Made by a program: the position numbers and the translations under genes. From assembly GCA_902796815.1 (NCBI GenBank), contig CADBQL010000006.1:1-7100 (forward strand): a stretch of DNA of 7,100 bases, in the 5' to 3' direction. Positions 1 to 6,191 of the stretch are shown here, piece after piece. The notes under the pieces were generated by a model, which was not told the origin of the DNA, did not search any database, and worked only from the letters and a program-made list of their open reading frames with translations. Source of the DNA: an uncultured Coriobacteriaceae bacterium. GTDB lineage: Bacteria > Actinomycetota > Coriobacteriia > Coriobacteriales > Eggerthellaceae. Position 1 is the first letter of the stretch. Each line of letters opens with the position of its first letter.

Positions 1-242
1 AGGAAGTCCTTAACGAACAGGCGGCAAACATCATCGGAGAGATAATCTCGGTGAAAATCACAAGCGGTTTTTCGGGGCATGCTTCCGACGTTTTTGACAC
101 GCTTCTTGATCAGGTATCAGCGCTAAAGCCGTCAATCATAAGCTACAAGTCGGATGATGATCGAATACTGGCGACAATGCGAGGATATCTTAGATGCGCA
201 AACGAGCTTCTTGATCGCTACAGGGCTGGTGAGGGCGCGTGA
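1..242 (+). CDS. Epsilon/PezA-like antitoxin, C-terminal part (5' end outside window)
   Basis: The frame is open from the first complete codon (base 3) to TGA at 240-242 and gives 79 visible residues. A GTG at base 51 could start a shorter ORF, but no ribosome site precedes it and the frame continues to the window edge, so this is most likely the C-terminal part of a longer gene. The visible part is soluble and probably helical, ending in YLRCANELLDRY. That resembles the end of PezA-type antitoxins, where a helical C-terminal domain binds the kinase toxin; no DNA-binding domain can be seen here. The main support is context: its stop overlaps the GTG start of a zeta-family toxin in a GTGA arrangement, typical of translationally coupled toxin-antitoxin pairs. 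The antitoxin assignment is inferred from this position plus weak similarity. Confidence 0.6.
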   Translation, partial: EVLNEQAANIIGEIISVKITSGFSGHASDVFDTLLDQVSALKPSIISYKSDDDRILATMRGYLRCANELLDRYRAGEGA

Positions 243-1011
243 GCAAGATCGAGTTTGACTACTCAAAATCCCAATTTGAAGAGGCGCTATCCGAAACAAT
301 TAAAAAGCTTTTGATAAGGAGCCTGGCAAAATCGACAGAAACCCCTTGCGCCTTTTTGCTAGGCGGTCAAAGCGGTGCGGGAAAAGCACCTTACATAAGA
401 TCCTCGGCGAAAGACTATCCAACAACGTCATCGTCATCAACGGCGACGAGTACCGCAAATCACATCCGCATTTCAACGCCATCCAGCAACGCTACGGAGT
501 TGACGCGCCTGCGCATACGGCTGCCTGGTCAGGCGCTATGACCGAAGCACTCATCGACGGGTTTTCGGCGCAGCATTATAACCTCATCATCGAAGGCACC
601 TTGCGTACGAGCAGCGTTCCGCTCGCAACAGCGCAGCTGCTGCGCGAGCGAGGCTACGGCGTTTCGCTCGCCATCATGGCCGTTAAGCCGCAAATCTCCC
701 TTGTCAGTTGCCAGATTCGATACGAAATGATGCGCCTTGCTGGCACCACGCCGCGCGCGACCGACCCCGAGCATCACAACAAGATCATTCAAGACATCGT
801 CAACAATCTCACGACGCTCGAGCAGAGCGGGCAGTTCGATCGCATAGAGCTCTTCGATCGAGCGGGCACTTGTCTATTCCCGAACCCCAATCAGGAACAC
901 GAAACCGCAAGCCAGGCTTTGGAGGCCGTCATTTTTGGCCCATGGACCGACGAGGAAACCGAACACTACACTGATCTGCGGGCGCACCTCGACCCGCTTC
1001 GAAAGCAGTAG
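239..1011 (+). pseudogene. Zeta/PezT-family toxin (UDP-GlcNAc kinase type), frameshifted inside the P-loop
   Basis: Joining frame 239-385 to frame 385-1011 by a -1 step gives a 257-residue protein, the usual zeta toxin size. Zeta/PezT toxins phosphorylate UDP-N-acetylglucosamine and so block peptidoglycan synthesis; that is family knowledge. Visible motifs in the joined protein are the Walker A loop GGQSGAGKST (42-51), GDEYRKSHP (69-77, family Asp D70 and R73), IIEGTLRT (117-124, family Glu E119), IRYE (160-163) and a PR pair near 172-173, all in family order. The first frame alone stops at 541 after 100 residues; the second could start only at a TTG (346) and would lack most of the P-loop. 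The GTG start at 239 overlaps the antitoxin stop and has a GAGG ribosome site 4 nt upstream. The break may be a real inactivating deletion, a base-call error in an A run, or recoding. Confidence 0.8.
379..385 (+). other. Possible -1 frameshift heptamer G_GGA_AAA in zeta toxin
   Basis: Bases 379-385 read GGGAAAA, with upstream-frame codons GGA (380-382) and AAA (383-385), which fits the X_XXY_YYZ pattern of -1 slippery sites. Slipping here yields SGAGK followed by STLHK and restores the P-loop exactly. A simple loss of one A from an original A5 run would leave the same sequence, so the pattern alone does not show recoding. No clear stimulatory stem-loop was identified just downstream. Confidence 0.3.
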
Positions 1012-1038
1012 TCCACGCAGGCAGAACGACCCCCCACG

Positions 1039-1127
1039 ATGAGTCACGCCCCTGGGGCGATACTCATTCTCCGGCATAAGTCATGCCCCTGGGGCGAAAC
1101 TCATTCATTCCATTCCAGGGGCGTAAC
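1039..1127. repeat. Two tandem near-palindromic repeats plus one inverted partial copy
   Basis: Units at 1039-1068 and 1076-1105 are 30 nt each, match at 27 of 30 positions and lie 37 nt apart. Each has a CGCCCC-T-GGGGCG type core (the second begins TGCCCC) flanked by ATGAGT or ATAAGT on the left and ACTCAT on the right, so each unit is itself a near-perfect dyad. A third, inverted partial copy, CCAGGGGCGTAAC, lies at 1115-1127. The cluster sits between convergent genes, downstream of the toxin. It could be a REP/BIME-like intergenic element, a protein-binding dyad array or part of a terminator; I do not recognise a named family. Confidence 0.75.
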
Positions 1128-1134
1128 GCTTTTT
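1085..1134 (+). terminator. Possible terminator for the toxin transcript, built from repeat arms
   Basis: GCCCCTGG at 1085-1092 can pair with CCAGGGGC at 1115-1122, and a run of five T follows at 1130-1134. The loop is long, the T run begins several bases after the stem, and the left arm can alternatively pair within its own repeat unit, so this is only a weak candidate for ending toxin-strand transcription. Confidence 0.3.
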
Positions 1135-1198
1135 CCGATGACAAACACGCAGGGCGTCCCGCCTCGACAAAAGCCCATCCGCTCTCGACACCCCGAAA

Positions 1199-1224
1199 GA
1201 AAGCCCCGCATGAGCGGGGCTTTC
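1199..1224. terminator. Bidirectional hairpin terminator between convergent genes
   Basis: An 11-bp perfect stem, GAAAGCCCCGC paired with GCGGGGCTTTC, encloses the 4-nt loop ATGA. On the - strand the stem runs into TTTCTTTC, a reasonable U tract, and lies about 60 nt after the stop of the last surface-protein gene. On the + strand it ends in TTTC, a weaker tail, after the toxin gene. This is the best terminator in the window and probably ends the surface-fibre operon. Confidence 0.8.
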
Positions 1225-1281
1225 GATTGGAAGCTATGACGTCTCGCTGCTGGTTAGCCCAGCGTATGCGCCACGCGCTGA

Positions 1282-2499
1282 TTAGAGCTCTTCGTCATCG
1301 AAGAAGTTGTCCTCGCGACGACGGCGCAGGAAGTACATGGTCCCTGCGACAAGTGCGACCAGAACAGCGGCAGCACCGAAGATCGCACCGATCGGAATGT
1401 TGTCCAGCGGCGAGGTTTGTTGCTCCTCGGGCTTAGGCATGTTGACATTGTCCTCGTCATCTGAGCCAGATGCCAACGGGTTGTCAACATCCTGGATGTC
1501 TTCTGTTTCGGGCTCAGGAGTAGTGTCCGCCGGCGTAGCAGCTGCAGACGCATTATCTGCTCCTGCTGATGCGGCGCTCGCATTTGCCGCCGCAGCGCTT
1601 TCAGACTGCGCGTTCGCATTTGCGTTTGTAGCGTTGTTGGCGTTGTTTGCATTGGTGGCATTGTTCGCGTTGGTAGCGTTATTACCCGTGCCCGTAGTCG
1701 TTGTCGCCGTACCTGTTGTCGTGCCCGTATTCGTGGTACCCGTGGTCGTGGTACCCGTGGTCGTCGTTCCCGTATTCGTCGTCGTGGTACCCGTGGTCGT
1801 AGTCGTTGTGGTATTCGTCGTCGTGTTGGTTGTCGTATTCGTAGTCGTCGTATTGTTCGTCGGAGTAGTCGGAGTCGTCTCTTCCCTTATCTCGATGTAC
1901 TCCATCTTCCAATTGTTCGTGCCTGCGTCGCCGAGCGTACCAGTGATGTTGCGGTAGCGCGGACGGTAGCCAGGAATATACTCATACGGCACGACGGGTT
2001 TGTCACCCTTGTTTCCATAGAACGTCTTGGATGTTAGGCCTTCTTCGTTCTTAAGCTCTTTGCCGGTGTTGAACTCAACAAAACTGATCTTGTACGGTAC
2101 CTGTTTGCCCTTTACGCCATACGCAACAACAAAGTCCAAGTCTTCGGTTATCGACTTGATGCTCTCTTTGGCAAGCGCATCCTGGCCGCCCACACGGAAA
2201 CCCTTGACGTAATACTTGGAGTTCGAAACCTTCACCCATTCCTTGTCGAGCTTGACCTCTGAGCCAGCCTCAACCTCGAAGGAGTAGGGCTCTCCCGCTT
2301 TTACTCCGTTTACGGTTCCTGCGTTACCGCCCCACACGCGCACGGTATAGCTATACGGTGCGCTCTTCACTGCAAACGCCTGATCGGGCGCTGTCAGCAT
2401 CGCAGCCGCCGCCACAACTACGGCCAGCGCACATGCTAGCATTGCAGCGAAAATTCCGATCGAGCGCTTCGCCATGCTCGTTGCGCCTATCGTGCTCAT
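1282..2499 (-). CDS. Membrane-anchored surface protein with beta-domain, MucBP-like domain and Thr/Asn-rich stalk
   Basis: The ATG at 2499 is chosen because GGAG lies 6 nt upstream; an in-frame ATG at 2511 contains that GGAG and would add 4 residues. The 405-residue protein has a signal peptide (about 1-43, ending QAFA), a beta-rich region at about 47-131 similar to Listeria/InlB-B-type repeats (VRVWGGNAGTVNG, YYVKGFRVGG), and a MucBP-like region at about 134-203 (VPYKISFVEFNTGKEL, YIPGYRPRY). A Thr/Asn/Gly linker (208-271), an Asn/Ala repeat (273-297) and an Ala/acidic stretch follow, then a membrane helix (about 368-391), RRRR and an acidic tail. No LPXTG-like motif precedes the helix, so it appears held in the membrane rather than linked to the wall. 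It is the last gene of the surface cluster. An adhesin or fibre-base role is inferred. Confidence 0.82.
   Translation of the reverse strand: MSTIGATSMAKRSIGIFAAMLACALAVVVAAAAMLTAPDQAFAVKSAPYSYTVRVWGGNAGTVNGVKAGEPYSFEVEAGSEVKLDKEWVKVSNSKYYVKGFRVGGQDALAKESIKSITEDLDFVVAYGVKGKQVPYKISFVEFNTGKELKNEEGLTSKTFYGNKGDKPVVPYEYIPGYRPRYRNITGTLGDAGTNNWKMEYIEIREETTPTTPTNNTTTTNTTTNTTTNTTTTTTTGTTTTNTGTTTTGTTTTGTTNTGTTTGTATTTTGTGNNATNANNATNANNANNATNANANAQSESAAAANASAASAGADNASAAATPADTTPEPETEDIQDVDNPLASGSDDEDNVNMPKPEEQQTSPLDNIPIGAIFGAAAVLVALVAGTMYFLRRRREDNFFDDEEL
1609..1878 (-). repeat. Low-complexity repeat encoding the Thr/Asn/Gly and Asn/Ala stalk
   Basis: Bases 1687-1878 encode about 64 residues made almost only of Thr, Asn, Gly, Ala and Pro, including repeated GTTTT blocks (15-nt period). 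Bases 1609-1683 encode an Asn/Ala array with the block NNATNA. At DNA level, short pieces such as GGTACCACGACCACG recur. Units are multiples of 3 nt, so slippage would change stalk length without breaking the frame. Confidence 0.8.
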
Positions 2500-2634
2500 C
2501 GCTTTCTCCATTCCGGCGTTTTGCCGCCTCGTTCATTTTCGTAAAGCAACGCTCCGGGCATCCGAAATGCCGCTTCACTCATCAAGTCCACTATCACAAT
2601 CAAATCTCACCGAGCTCCATACGCCCGCGTATCG

Positions 2635-3396
2635 CTATTTCTCGCGCTTGCGCCTCCGCAGCGACCAAATCGCGATCAGCATCAGAAGCGCGCCACTCGC
2701 GGTCATCGCAACGTAGAACGGGAAGAGGTTCGTGGAGTCACCCGTCTGCACCGGACCCGAGCGCACCGTGTTGGTTGTCGTATTCTGCTTCGGCGTGTCC
2801 GGATTCGGCTTCGTTTCCGTTTCATTCAGTTCCACTGCAAACCGCATCTTCAACTGAGCCAGCGTATCGAAGTACGCATTGCCCTCGGTTTCGCCGTCGA
2901 GCGAAACCTTGAGCGTCACCTTAGATTTCTGACCCTTCTTGAGCGTGTCGAGGTAGAAGAAATCCTTGAGCGCACCCGTGGCTTCGATCAGGCCCTTGGA
3001 GCTATCGCCGCCGACCGTGTCGCTGTTATACAACTCGCGGCTCTCCCCACTTGGGTTGATATACGTCAGCACATAGCCGTACGCGCTACCTTCCTGGTCG
3101 CCTTCTTCCAACGTTTTTAGGACCTCATTGTCCATGTACCAGTCGGCTGAAGTCGCATGATCGTGTACCTGCGTGACTGTAAACGTAATGTCATCGCCCG
3201 GCTCCAGTTTTTTGATCTCGTCCTCCCATTCTTTCTGAGAGAACTCGTCGATGAGCTTGTTGTCCTTTTCGGCCTGCTCGTTGAACGTCACGGTCCAAGC
3301 GTCGCTACCCTTGTAGCTCTCGGCAAAAGCCGCAGCGGGAAGCGCCAGCGCCACCGCCGTAACCGCTACCAGGGCCATGATGCATAGTCTCTTCAT
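2635..3396 (-). CDS. Secreted SipW/TasA-cluster protein with VQTGD sortase-like anchor
   Basis: The ATG at 3396 has GGAG 6 nt upstream and opens directly into the signal sequence MKRLCIMALVAVTA, cleaved near AAAFA|ES (residue 25); an ATG at 3408 would add 4 residues. The 253-residue product has a mature domain (about 26-192) with DWYMDNEVLKTLE, ELYNSDTVGG, FFYLDTLKKGQ, LDGETEGNAY and DTLAQLKMRFAVEL. From memory, these resemble a family found beside TasA/CalY-like genes in gut Firmicutes and Coriobacteria. A Pro/Thr/Asn linker leads to VQTGD (216-220), a hydrophobic helix (about 224-245) and RRRKREK: a tripartite cell-wall sorting signal with TGD in place of TG. It is the only clear sortase substrate among the five surface genes and may be the wall anchor of the fibre. 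Its exact function is unknown. Confidence 0.83.
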   Translation of the reverse strand: MKRLCIMALVAVTAVALALPAAAFAESYKGSDAWTVTFNEQAEKDNKLIDEFSQKEWEDEIKKLEPGDDITFTVTQVHDHATSADWYMDNEVLKTLEEGDQEGSAYGYVLTYINPSGESRELYNSDTVGGDSSKGLIEATGALKDFFYLDTLKKGQKSKVTLKVSLDGETEGNAYFDTLAQLKMRFAVELNETETKPNPDTPKQNTTTNTVRSGPVQTGDSTNLFPFYVAMTASGALLMLIAIWSLRRRKREK

Positions 3397-3500
3397 CCTC
3401 GACTCCATTTCGCTACCTACTCAGGACTCGCGTCCCGTCTCTTTCCCCATTCGTTCTGGCAGAGGAAATAACCCGCTGCCGATCGCCGACCAAATCGCTT

Positions 3501-3529
3501 GATGACAAAAAACCCGACTTTATGTCATC
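3501..3529 (-). other. Inverted repeat just after the upstream gene's stop codon
   Basis: On the - strand GATGACA pairs with TGTCATC (7 bp). After one T-T mismatch, AAA pairs with TTT around a 7-nt loop. The stem begins at the last base of the TAG stop of the preceding gene. It contains a T run inside the hairpin but none after it, so it is not a standard terminator. It may protect or process the mRNA, or mark a partial stop before the gene at 3396. Confidence 0.4.
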
Positions 3530-4305
3530 TATTCGATCGTGCGACCCCATGCGCTGGTCTGCGCTGCATCAGCGTTATGCGTCTGAACTGCGTCGACCGT
3601 TGCCTTGATGCGGAACTTGAAACCGTCGTAATCGTACTCGTTCGAGCCGTCAGCCAACCTGGTTACGGAGGTGACCGTCTTACCGCTGATGGTGAGGCTC
3701 TTAGTAAAGGGCGTCGAATCTCCGCCAGGAGTCAAGATGCCCTTATCTTCCGACGTGCCCTTGTAATACAGGACGGTACGCTCGGAAGTGGAAGCATCCT
3801 CGTCGATTACCCAACCGTTGCTCGTGTCGAACTCGAGGTTGATCAGCTCCGGATCCAAATCCTGCTTCTTTACCCTTTGGTTGTTTGCGTCGGTCCAGTA
3901 CTTCTGAACGGTCACGCGCACATACTGATCGATCGGGGTCTTGTCCTCAGATTCTTGTGCCACGTTGCGCACGGCAAGTTGGTACGGATACTTCTTGCCA
4001 ATCTTGACGGCGGTATCACCGTTATCAGCCAGGAAATGGCTCTTTTCCTCATCGAGGAGATCGTCATCGCCTTCGCGCACGATGAAATGCGTCTCTGCGC
4101 CAGTGACCTGATTATTTTCGGTTACGGACTCGGAATACTCCGTGATTGCCGTCTGGATATCGGTCAACACGACCTGCGCTTGGTAGTCACCAGACACAAA
4201 GCGTGGCTGAGACTGCGCAACTCCGATGCCACCAAACAACAGCAGCGCGGCAGCCAGCACGAACAGAACAACCGTCGTGATGGGGGAACGTAAAATCTTA
4301 CTCAT
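3529..4305 (-). CDS. Secreted SipW/TasA-cluster protein, no sorting signal
   Basis: The ATG at 4305 has AGAGGGGG ending 6 nt upstream, overlapping the stop of the preceding gene (gap 12 nt), so translation is probably coupled. The 258-residue product has an N-terminal hydrophobic segment (about 8-30, then QSQPRF). It may be a signal peptide or an uncleaved anchor. The mature part has VVLTDIQTAITE (46-57), DQYVRVTVQKYW (126-137), SNGWVIDE (162-169), SERTVLYYKG (174-183), EYDYDGFKFRI (223-233) and a C-terminal AVQTHNADAAQTSAWG (239-254). From memory this set is characteristic of proteins encoded in SipW/TasA-type clusters. It lacks an LPXTG-type motif and a C-terminal helix, so it would be secreted or built into a fibre. 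A matrix/fibre role is inferred from family and neighbours. Confidence 0.8.
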   Translation of the reverse strand: MSKILRSPITTVVLFVLAAALLLFGGIGVAQSQPRFVSGDYQAQVVLTDIQTAITEYSESVTENNQVTGAETHFIVREGDDDLLDEEKSHFLADNGDTAVKIGKKYPYQLAVRNVAQESEDKTPIDQYVRVTVQKYWTDANNQRVKKQDLDPELINLEFDTSNGWVIDEDASTSERTVLYYKGTSEDKGILTPGGDSTPFTKSLTISGKTVTSVTRLADGSNEYDYDGFKFRIKATVDAVQTHNADAAQTSAWGRTIE

Positions 4306-4317
4306 CAGAAACCCCCT

Positions 4318-4902
4318 CTATTCCTCAACGTGCTCGGACGCTACATTGGCCGTAATATCCCAATCGGCATACGGATTACCTTCGGCATCATATTGCACCG
4401 GAGTAGACTCGTAGACGACGATGGCGTTGTAGTTGTCACCATCGGGAATACCTTCGGGCTGATCAGCTGACTTAATCTTGGGGAAATTAAACTCGACCAG
4501 CAGCTCTTCAGTCGTGTCGCCCGGAGCTAGCGGGGTCAGGCCCCTGCCATCTGAAGACGAGCCGTAGTAATACCAGCCGTCGCCGACATCATAGTTCCAA
4601 TCGCCCGCTTCCTTAGCGGACCAACCGGTGCCCCTAATCGAGGTAATCGGCAGCTTCTTGCTGGCAAAAACACCAGCGCGAATGAATACCGGCGCCGTCG
4701 CGTCATCGGAGTTCTTGATCGTCAGGTGCTTCGTGCTATCAGCGAACCATTCGTGCGGCGTCGTCGAAGGCTTGACGCTAATCGGCAAGCCACCGTTAGT
4801 CGTATGCGAATCGGTAAAATACGACCACGCCGGCGCAATGCCCATGCCCAGCACGAGCGCCACGGCCAAGGAGGCCAAAAGCAGTGTCTTGCGCTTTGTC
4901 AT
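4318..4902 (-). CDS. TasA/CalY-like secreted fibre protein (YFTD signature)
   Basis: A full AGGAGG lies 6 nt before the ATG at 4902, directly after the TAA of the pilin-like gene (gap 12 nt). The 194-residue protein starts MTKRKTLLLASLAVALVL and has its likely cleavage at PAWS|YFTD (residues 24-31). An aromatic-Phe-Thr-Asp segment at the start of the mature protein is typical of TasA/CalY-family precursors processed by SipW-type signal peptidases. The mature part has HLTIKNSDDATAPVFIRAGV (59-78), GWYYYG (109-114), LAPGDTTEELLVEF (125-138) and NAIVVYESTPVQYDAEGNPY (159-178), consistent with a jelly-roll fibre subunit. No sorting motif is present. TasA-type proteins form biofilm fibres at the cell surface; that role is carried over from the family. 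No SipW-type peptidase is visible in the window. Confidence 0.82.
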   Translation of the reverse strand: MTKRKTLLLASLAVALVLGMGIAPAWSYFTDSHTTNGGLPISVKPSTTPHEWFADSTKHLTIKNSDDATAPVFIRAGVFASKKLPITSIRGTGWSAKEAGDWNYDVGDGWYYYGSSSDGRGLTPLAPGDTTEELLVEFNFPKIKSADQPEGIPDGDNYNAIVVYESTPVQYDAEGNPYADWDITANVASEHVEE

Positions 4903-4914
4903 ATTCGACCTCCT

Positions 4915-6021
4915 TTAATTGCTTTCCGAAGCCCTGTCAGAGGCTTCGTCCTCAGGAACGGCATGCCAGTTCAGATTCCAATCGTTGGGGCCGTCGCCCG
5001 TCTTTTCCCACGTGAAGGTATTCTGGATACCATGACCGCCTGGAATCTGGGGCGTCTGCGAGTTCTCGAATTCAGCAACTGCGATCGTGTCGTAATCATT
5101 GCCCTCGGTGCCTTCTGGCTTGGCAACGATAGTCTTCTCTGCGTTGTCTGCCGCCCCACGCTCGAAGCGGTTGGATTCGTATACCTCGGTTACGCGCACC
5201 TTCGTGCCTGCCGGAATGTGCGTATCAACTGCCGAGCAGAATCCATCGTCGTCTGTGACGCCGTCGTAGAATACCATCAGCTCGTTGTCGTATTCCTCGC
5301 CCGTCGGCGTAGTGCCCACAATGTGGAAAACGAACGATGCAGGCTCGCCGATGAAGTTTTCGACCTTCTTCTTGACCTTGAGATTGCCGTAAAGCTGCTC
5401 GTAGGTGTACTTGAGCGAAATCTCTGCATCGGGAATCCACTCGCCGAAGTCGGCCGACGTGTTGATAATCGGATAGCCATCCTCGTCAACAACTACATTA
5501 CCCTGATCATCTTTGAGAGGCTCCTTTGTCGGCAGCGCAACGATCGTGGGATTGAAGGAGTACTTGTACACATTGCCGGTCACGTCTGCTGCGACAACCA
5601 GGAACAATCCGTTCGAGAGGCCCGAGATCTTTGTGCCCGTCGGCTCTCCCTTAGCTACTGGGGTCACGCCGTCAATCAGCTTGACCGCTTCGTCAGCAAG
5701 CGCCTGCCATTTCGCACCCGTCATGTTCTGCTCGTCATAACTTTCATTCAATGCGCTGAAAGTAGGATCGATGAACGTATAGTGGTACGTATCAAACTGA
5801 GGATCTTTCGCAGCGGTAGCGATCTGGTACACGTCAACGTTTACGTTGATAGTCGCGGTCTCTCCTGGAGCTTCCACGTTAGCATTGACTGTTAGCGTGT
5901 TCTCGCCAGCCACTGCTGCATCATCGTCCTGCGCCCAAGCCATCACGCCACCGCATGCGAGTGCGACCAGCAAGACCGCTGCCAGCATCACGGCGCCTAA
6001 GCGTTTCGTCAGTGTTTGCAT
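4915..6021 (-). CDS. Pilin-like surface protein with Cna_B/SpaA-type domain, no sorting signal
   Basis: AAGGAG lies 5 nt before the ATG at 6021. The 368-residue protein has a signal peptide (MQTLTKRLGAVML..., likely cut after AWA, residue 30). A first beta-rich domain (about 41-165) includes INVNVDVYQIATA. A second (about 209-320) fits the DUF5979/Cna_B-like pattern: YGNLKVKKKVEN at its start, VRVTEVYE (276-282) and VAEFENSQTP (315-324) at its end. The Lys, Glu and Asn in those three segments are placed as expected for an intramolecular isopeptide bond; this is inference. It sits just downstream of a class C sortase, as backbone pilins usually do. The C-terminus (IQNTFTWEKTGD, then an acidic, Ser-rich tail) has no hydrophobic helix or basic tail, and no YPK pilin motif is evident. 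Either it is a non-anchored component or it uses another assembly route. Confidence 0.8.
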   Translation of the reverse strand: MQTLTKRLGAVMLAAVLLVALACGGVMAWAQDDDAAVAGENTLTVNANVEAPGETATINVNVDVYQIATAAKDPQFDTYHYTFIDPTFSALNESYDEQNMTGAKWQALADEAVKLIDGVTPVAKGEPTGTKISGLSNGLFLVVAADVTGNVYKYSFNPTIVALPTKEPLKDDQGNVVVDEDGYPIINTSADFGEWIPDAEISLKYTYEQLYGNLKVKKKVENFIGEPASFVFHIVGTTPTGEEYDNELMVFYDGVTDDDGFCSAVDTHIPAGTKVRVTEVYESNRFERGAADNAEKTIVAKPEGTEGNDYDTIAVAEFENSQTPQIPGGHGIQNTFTWEKTGDGPNDWNLNWHAVPEDEASDRASESN

Positions 6022-6191
6022 GGGCTCTCCTTCCTTTTGCTTTAAAACAGTGTACTCGCTTTGCTGTTTGTTGCTACTAAATTAGTCCATAATGTCAGAT
6101 TCTGCCGCAAATTTGCATGTAAATAGGCACTGTTCCTGCGCGCTTTTTTGCAAAACAGGGCAATCCCGCTTGCAACGCTCATCCGTTACCC
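6022..6191 (-). promoter_or_regulatory. AT-rich leader region between sortase and pilin-like gene
   Basis: This 170-nt gap is clearly more AT-rich than the flanking genes. It ends in the ribosome site AAGGAG for the pilin-like gene. It holds two perfect 10-nt palindromes, GCAAATTTGC (6107-6116) and TTTTGCAAAA (6146-6155). A TACACT about 40 nt before the ATG could be a -10 box, but no convincing -35 accompanies it. The region may carry a separate promoter for the five downstream genes. No good terminator for the sortase transcript is seen, so read-through is also possible. Confidence 0.4.

Noticed and set aside
1039..1127. CRISPR array
   Set aside because: Only two full units are present, with a 7-nt gap between them and a third partial copy inverted; there are no spacers of uniform length and no cas genes.
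1307..1957. A Val/Pro-rich open frame on the + strand
   Set aside because: The VVVP runs are the complement of the Thr/Asn stalk codons of the - strand gene. Low-complexity DNA keeps several frames open.
2496..2582. A 28-codon ORF on the - strand whose TGA overlaps the ATG at 2499 (ATGA)
   Set aside because: The overlap suggests coupling, but its start has only a weak GGA upstream, the peptide has no recognisable feature, and an ORF this short is expected by chance.
2557..2632. Small hairpins GGCAT/ATGCC (2557-2571) and ATACGC/GCGTAT (2619-2632)
   Set aside because: Stems are only 5-6 bp with no T tract, so I cannot support a terminator or riboswitch call.
3499..4293. A 264-residue open frame on the + strand
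   Set aside because: It is antisense to a well-supported secreted-protein gene on the - strand, and its product shows no family motif; it is a codon-bias shadow.
4726..5895. A 389-residue open frame on the + strand
   Set aside because: It lies antisense to the TasA-like and pilin-like genes, which have signal peptides, good ribosome sites and family motifs. Its translation has no recognisable domain and it has no ribosome site.
5950..5960. Possible lipoprotein signal (ALAC) in the pilin-like protein
   Set aside because: The residue three before Cys is Ala rather than Leu/Val/Ile, and a normal signal peptidase site (AWA) follows after a few residues, so a standard secretion signal fits better.
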